Positions 60,415 to 64,000 of a stretch of DNA of 64,000 nucleotides are shown piece by piece; within the stretch, counting starts at the first letter, position 1, and every line of letters begins with the position of its first letter. The notes beneath the pieces were generated by a model. The model saw only the letters and a list, made by a program, of their open reading frames with translations, was not told the DNA's origin and ran no database searches. The position numbers were made by a program, and so were the translations under genes. This DNA comes from Larkinella sp965227735 (GTDB lineage Bacteria; Bacteroidota; Bacteroidia; Cytophagales; Spirosomataceae): positions 5,828,001 to 5,892,000 of the forward strand of contig NZ_OZ245776.1 in NCBI RefSeq assembly GCF_965227735.1, read 5' to 3'.

Positions 60415-60708
60415 ATGATCCTGGTACTTTACGCACTCCTTGTTCTGGCAGCACTTTACATCATCCTGCTGCTGGTAATTGTATTAAACACCCAAAAAGT
60501 CTGCGAGTGTAATCACTGCCATACGGCCATGCACCTGGAACGAACGAACAGGCCCTTCTACGTTCGCCGGCTTTATGATTATCTTCCGCTCAAATATTTT
60601 CATTGCCGGCGTTGTCACCGTACGTTTTATCTGAACAAGAATACGCCCGATTCGGAGCCGGAAAGCATGAAAGATTCGGCTCCCAAACCGAAAGCTTCCT
60701 ACACGTAG
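60415..60708 (+). CDS. small membrane protein with Cys-pair (zinc-ribbon-like) domain
   Basis: 97 residues. One N-terminal helix (ALLVLAALYIILLLVIVL) followed by two Cys-pair knuckles, VCECNHCHTAM and FHCRRCHRTF, which look like a zinc ribbon, and a polar Ser/Pro/Lys tail. The ribbon would face the cytoplasm or periplasm next to the membrane. No family recognised. It opens 200 bp after the RNase H start on the opposite strand. Confidence 0.65.
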   Translation: MILVLYALLVLAALYIILLLVIVLNTQKVCECNHCHTAMHLERTNRPFYVRRLYDYLPLKYFHCRRCHRTFYLNKNTPDSEPESMKDSAPKPKASYT

Positions 60709-60773
60709 GGACATACGCGTGTCGTGAACATCAATCTCCTGGTGCTGATCGCGTAATAAACGTACAGAAAAGC

Positions 60774-60971
60774 CTAGTTGTGCAGCGTTGGATTTTCTTC
60801 CATCTGCCCCCGAATCAGGCGCAGTTTTCGGTTTAAATCCCTCAGTTCCCCCTGATACTTCCGATACGTGGCCGGATCGCTGCTTTTGAGGGTGTCGTTG
60901 TGGCTGTAATGCACCAATAAGGCATTCCGGCGGGCGCTCAGCCGCTGGTAGAGTTCGCTGGTAGGATTCAT
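60774..60971 (-). CDS. small helical protein, 65 aa
   Basis: 65 residues from ATG 60971; an ATG 17 codons earlier adds a non-homologous-looking start. All helical and strongly charged: TSELYQRLSARRNALLVHYSH and YQGELRDLNRKLRLIRGQME, with heptad-like spacing. No known family. It lies alone between murA (downstream, same strand) and the zinc-ribbon gene. Confidence 0.55.
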   Translation of the reverse strand: MNPTSELYQRLSARRNALLVHYSHNDTLKSSDPATYRKYQGELRDLNRKLRLIRGQMEENPTLHN

Positions 60972-61118
60972 TGATCTGTTGTTTTTAGGAATACCATGAA
61001 GGATCTGCCGCGCACCCTTCATAAACTATAACGTTCGTTTTACTGCATAATACGTACCGCTTATCAAAAAATACTATCGCTTATCACAAGGAATACAAAA
61101 TAAATAGCATTTACATTC

Positions 61119-61149
61119 AAAAAGCCGCCCCATTTTGGGGCGGCTTTTT
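61119..61149. terminator. intrinsic terminator of murA
   Basis: AAAAAGCCGCCCCA (61119-61132) pairs with TGGGGCGGCTTTTT (61136-61149); A/T tracts on both sides make it usable on either strand. 27 bases beyond the murA stop. Confidence 0.92.
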
Positions 61150-61175
61150 GAAAATCACAAGGAAATCGTGGTAAG

Positions 61176-62483
61176 TTACAATCGCTCGATTTTGGCTCCA
61201 ATCGCGTTGAGTCGGCCGTCGATGTTTTGATACCCCCGGTCGATTTGCTCGATGTTATCGATAATGCTTTCGCCTTTGGCCGAAAGAGCGGCAATGAGCA
61301 GGGCGACGCCCGCGCGGATGTCGGGTGACGACATCCGGATGCCTTTCAGTTGCTGCTGGCGGTTCAGACCAATGACCGTGGCCCGGTGCGGATCGCAGAG
61401 AATCATCTGGGCACCCATTTCAATCAGTTTGTCGACAAAAAACAAGCGGCTTTCGAACATCTTCTGGTGCACGAGCAGCGTTCCCTGCGCCTGAATGGCC
61501 GTGACGAGCACAATGCTGAGCAAATCCGGCGTGAAACCGGGCCAGGGTGCATCCGAAACCGTCATCATCCCACCATCCAGAAAACTCTCGATCTGGTAGT
61601 GTTCCTGCGCCGGCACGAAAATATCATCACCCCGAAATTCCATCTTGATCCCCAGCCGTTTGAAGACATCCGGAATGATGCCCAGTTGCGGAATCTGGCA
61701 GTTTTTGATCGTTATTTCCGACTGCGTCATGGCGGCCAGACCAATGAAAGACCCAATTTCGATCATGTCGGGCAACATGGTATGGTCGGTTCCGCCCAGT
61801 TTGTCGACGCCCTCGATGGTGAGCAGGTTTGACGAAATACCGCTGATTTTGGCCCCCATGCGGTTCAGCATCGCGCACAGTTGCTGCAAATACGGTTCGC
61901 AGGCGGCATTGTAAATCGTCGTGGTGCCTTCGGCCAGCACGGCGGCCATCACCACATTGGCGGTTCCGGTAACGGAGGCTTCGTCCAGCAGCATGTAAGT
62001 GCCCTTCAAATGGCTGGCATCGACATGGAACATGCCGCTTTCGTCGGAGTCGAAATTGAATTTGGCCCCCAGTTTTTCAAAACCCAGAAAGTGCGTATCC
62101 AGCCGCCGACGACCGATTTTGTCGCCACCGGGGCGCGGAATCCGTCCGGTCTTGAAACGGCCCAGCATAGGACCCAGCAGCATGACCGAACCCCGCAATG
62201 CCGAAGCTTTTTCGCGGTAGTCGGCCGTGTCCAGGATCGAAATATCGACCTGATCGGCCTGAAAGCGATAGGAAGAAGTCGATAACTGCTTGACCTGAAC
62301 GCCCAGATCGCCCAGAAGTTCGATCAATTTGTTGACGTCACGGATGTCAGGAATATTATGAATGGTAACCGGCTGATCTGTCAGCAAAACCGCACACAGA
62401 ATCTGGAGCGCTTCGTTTTTAGCGCCCTGCGGACTGATTTCGCCTTTCAAATGTTGATCACCGGCAATTCGGAAAGAAGCCAT
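61176..62483 (-). CDS. murA: UDP-N-acetylglucosamine 1-carboxyvinyltransferase
   Basis: 435 residues, normal length. EPSP-synthase-like double domain: GDQHLKGEISPQGAKNEAL at the start and the catalytic loop ALRGSVMLLGPMLGRFKTG then RPGGDKIGRRRLD, in which the usual nucleophile Cys is Asp121. DMIEIGSFIGLAAMT and the late DIRAGVALLIAALSAKG follow. It transfers enolpyruvate from PEP to UDP-GlcNAc, the first committed peptidoglycan step. The Asp form (as in mycobacteria and chlamydiae) is active but predicted to escape fosfomycin. It lies 112 bp after a DUF4290 gene, with a palindrome between. Confidence 0.96.
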   Translation of the reverse strand: MASFRIAGDQHLKGEISPQGAKNEALQILCAVLLTDQPVTIHNIPDIRDVNKLIELLGDLGVQVKQLSTSSYRFQADQVDISILDTADYREKASALRGSVMLLGPMLGRFKTGRIPRPGGDKIGRRRLDTHFLGFEKLGAKFNFDSDESGMFHVDASHLKGTYMLLDEASVTGTANVVMAAVLAEGTTTIYNAACEPYLQQLCAMLNRMGAKISGISSNLLTIEGVDKLGGTDHTMLPDMIEIGSFIGLAAMTQSEITIKNCQIPQLGIIPDVFKRLGIKMEFRGDDIFVPAQEHYQIESFLDGGMMTVSDAPWPGFTPDLLSIVLVTAIQAQGTLLVHQKMFESRLFFVDKLIEMGAQMILCDPHRATVIGLNRQQQLKGIRMSSPDIRAGVALLIAALSAKGESIIDNIEQIDRGYQNIDGRLNAIGAKIERL

Positions 62484-62489
62484 ACTGTA

Positions 62490-62583
62490 AATTATGAATT
62501 ATGGATTATGAATGATGAATCGAAATGCGCCAGGCAATCGCCTGGGCGACCCGGTCATCGTTCATCGTTCATAATTCATAATT
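62490..62583. repeat. long palindrome with AATTATGAAT words
   Basis: Left arm about 62490-62520 (AATTATGAATTATGGATTAT...) pairs with 62557-62583 (...GTTCATAATTCATAATT). Internal loop contains a further GCGCCAGGCAATCGCCTGGGC hairpin-like element (62527-62547). Between DUF4290 and murA. Confidence 0.85.
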
Positions 62584-62595
62584 GGTTCTAAATGT

Positions 62596-63372
62596 TTAAC
62601 GTCTTTTGCGGTTGTTAGGATTGTTGCCACCTCTGAAACGGTCGTTCCGGTGTCCGCCATCGCGGTTATCACGGCCGCCGGTGCCACCATCCCGGTGGCC
62701 ACGCTGTCCCTGATTGGGGTAGAAATTCGGGTTGTTCTGGCGGTTTCCTGAGGTTTCGTTTCGGTTGTAGGGTTGTCCCGATCCTTCGTTCCGGCCGTGC
62801 GAAGGCCCGCTGGGTGTCCGGCGGGGCGGTTGATCTCCCGTTCGTTCGCGCGGGGTGGCATCGACAAAACCGTTGGTTCGGATCGACATGATGTCGGCGT
62901 GGAGTTTGCCGTTCGCCATCTCGTCGAGGTTGGTCAGAATTGTCTCATCTTCCACAGCCTCCTTGTTCCAGGTCGAATAAAACGTCTTCATCAACTTGGC
63001 CATATACGAAACAAAGGCCAGGCGCTCTTCAGAATCTTCCAGCGAAATGGCTTTGGCAATCAGGAGGTTAATGTTTTGCCCATAGTGCTTGTAACGCAAA
63101 CCGTGGGTATTATACGGAACGGGCTGCGGCTTTTTCCCCAGGACATCCGCCGTCGGGGGCGGGTAAGGGCTGTCCACATCGAGCCTGAAGCCCGACATGA
63201 TGTAGAGGTCGTCCCACAATTTATTATAGTAGTCCTGATTATCCCGCATGTTGGGATGGATCTGCCGCATCAGTTCTACCAGGATGTGCGCGTAGCGGGT
63301 GCGCTTTTCGCGGTCTTCGATAGTCTGTAGATGTTCGACTAATTTTTGGATGTTGCTGCCGTACTCTTTCAA
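62596..63372 (-). CDS. DUF4290 protein with RGG/Asn-rich tail
   Basis: 258 residues. Residues 1-170 match DUF4290 by familiar phrases (GSNIQKLVEHL, RTRYAHILVELMRQIHPNMRD, LWDDLYIMSGF, VPYNTHGLRYKHYGQNINLLI). From about residue 185 the chain becomes low complexity: Arg, Gly, Asn, Gln and Asp (RDGGTGGRDNRDGGHRN). Such tails bind RNA or other polyanions in other proteins; function here unknown. It is the first gene of a unit with murA and begins 121 bp from the divergent MATE gene. Confidence 0.9.
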   Translation of the reverse strand: MKEYGSNIQKLVEHLQTIEDREKRTRYAHILVELMRQIHPNMRDNQDYYNKLWDDLYIMSGFRLDVDSPYPPPTADVLGKKPQPVPYNTHGLRYKHYGQNINLLIAKAISLEDSEERLAFVSYMAKLMKTFYSTWNKEAVEDETILTNLDEMANGKLHADIMSIRTNGFVDATPRERTGDQPPRRTPSGPSHGRNEGSGQPYNRNETSGNRQNNPNFYPNQGQRGHRDGGTGGRDNRDGGHRNDRFRGGNNPNNRKRR

Positions 63373-63493
63373 TCGATTGGGGCGTCTATGGTATGTTTAG
63401 ACAAAAGTAACAAAAAAAGTCTTGCACCATCATTAATCCTTTCGTGAGCGTCGACGACCGGAACAAGCGTCGAAAAGTTGCTGTTGGAAAAGC

Positions 63494-64000
63494 ATGAAGC
63501 AGTGGTACCAGATGTATAAACCGGAACTTGCCGACACCATTCGGCTGAGCATTCCGATTGTGATTGCCCAGTTGGGGGTGGTATTGATGGGCGTTACCGA
63601 CGACTTGTTTGTTGGGCGGCTGTTGGGAGCCATTCCGTTGGCGGGGGCGGGTTTGTCGGTCTCGCTGTCTTTTCTGGTATCGAGCATTGGCGTCGGCGGT
63701 CTGTCGGTGGTGGCTGCGCTGGTGTCGCAGGCTCGCGGGCGCAACGATGCCGCCGAGATCAACCGGTTGTTCCGGGCGGGTTTGTGGGTGGCTCTCTGGC
63801 TGGGTTTGGCACTGGGGCTGGTTGGGGTCGGTGTGGCCTACTTTTATGATCAGTTTGGACAGACGCCGGAGGTCACCGAAATTGGCCGGACTTTCCTGCT
63901 CATTCTCAGTCTGTCGAACATTCCGCTGTTTCTGTTTATTGCCGCCCGGCAGTTGTGCGACGGTCTTTCGCATCCGCGAATTGCCCTGATCATCACCTTG
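63494..64000 (+). CDS. MATE-family efflux transporter, 3' end cut by window edge
   Basis: ATG at 63494; 169 codons to the window edge without a stop. First helices of a MATE transporter: LADTIRLSIPIVIAQLGVVLMGVTDDLFVG, then VGGLSVVAALVSQARGRND and FRAGLWVALWLGLALGLVG, NIPLFLFIAARQLCDGLSHPR. The family exports drugs or cationic metabolites using Na+ or H+ gradients. Divergent from the DUF4290 gene. Confidence 0.92.
   Translation, partial: MKQWYQMYKPELADTIRLSIPIVIAQLGVVLMGVTDDLFVGRLLGAIPLAGAGLSVSLSFLVSSIGVGGLSVVAALVSQARGRNDAAEINRLFRAGLWVALWLGLALGLVGVGVAYFYDQFGQTPEVTEIGRTFLLILSLSNIPLFLFIAARQLCDGLSHPRIALIITL

Noticed and set aside
15081..62583. Repeated-word palindromes considered as CRISPR arrays
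   Set aside because: No regularly spaced identical repeats with unique spacers and no cas genes; the symmetry is inverted, not direct.
1..64000. tRNA, rRNA, tmRNA, RNase P or SRP RNA genes
   Set aside because: I looked for their characteristic conserved words (for example tRNA T-arm GTTCGANTC with CCA end) and found none convincing; a covariance-model scan would be decisive.

Overview
The window looks like chromosomal DNA of a mid-GC Bacteroidota, most likely a Cytophagales/Spirosomataceae member. The family content points that way: DUF6089 outer-membrane proteins, a DUF4290 protein, a CBS / NAD kinase / DUF6089 block, many small Cys-lipoproteins, a MurA with Asp in place of the catalytic Cys, few Shine-Dalgarno sites, and TTTG / TAnnTTTG-like promoter words. 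I saw no rRNA, tRNA, transposase, phage gene or CRISPR array. Genus assignment is inference.

Layout. 1-6.8 kb: a truncated 7TM histidine kinase, two kelch-type lipoproteins in tandem, a third lipoprotein and a cytosolic-looking subtilase. 6.9-9.0 kb: HExxH peptidase and FAD amine-oxidase-like gene (minus). 9.0-15.1 kb: PabA/TrpG, then alpha/beta hydrolase - CBS - NAD kinase - two DUF6089-like barrels - M23 peptidase (plus). 15.1-26.7 kb: LEA14-like lipoprotein, gyrB, an AT-rich 1 kb gap, ppk1, a large lipoprotein, a NupC-type nucleoside transporter and an acyl-CoA ligase. 27.5-34.1 kb: a tripartite RND efflux operon whose inner-membrane pump gene carries a one-base frameshift. 34.2-40.1 kb: metallophosphoesterase, GT4 glycosyltransferase, bioB and two paralogous polytopic GT-C-like proteins. 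40.5-45 kb: a possible restriction-associated orphan, a lipoprotein, and metE behind a cobalamin riboswitch. 45.3-51.1 kb: an accessory-looking minus-strand cluster of a DUF1016 PD-(D/E)XK nuclease, an M19-like amidohydrolase and a protein carrying both a trypsin-like and a subtilisin-like protease domain. 51.3-64 kb: PQQ dehydrogenase, membrane AraC regulator, sppA, ppa, GT2, trmN6-like, RNase H, two small proteins, murA, DUF4290 and the start of a MATE transporter.

Two things stand out. First, the double-protease/amidohydrolase pair (46.7-51.1 kb) next to a DUF1016 nuclease is the best candidate for an undescribed multi-gene system; its role is unknown. Second, the intergenic spaces hold at least a dozen long palindromes, usually 25-46 bp per arm. 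Many arms are built from a short word repeated with variation, and the word differs from locus to locus. Where two loci share a family, the differences are compensatory, so pairing is kept. One such palindrome has become the 5' end of a tolC-like reading frame.
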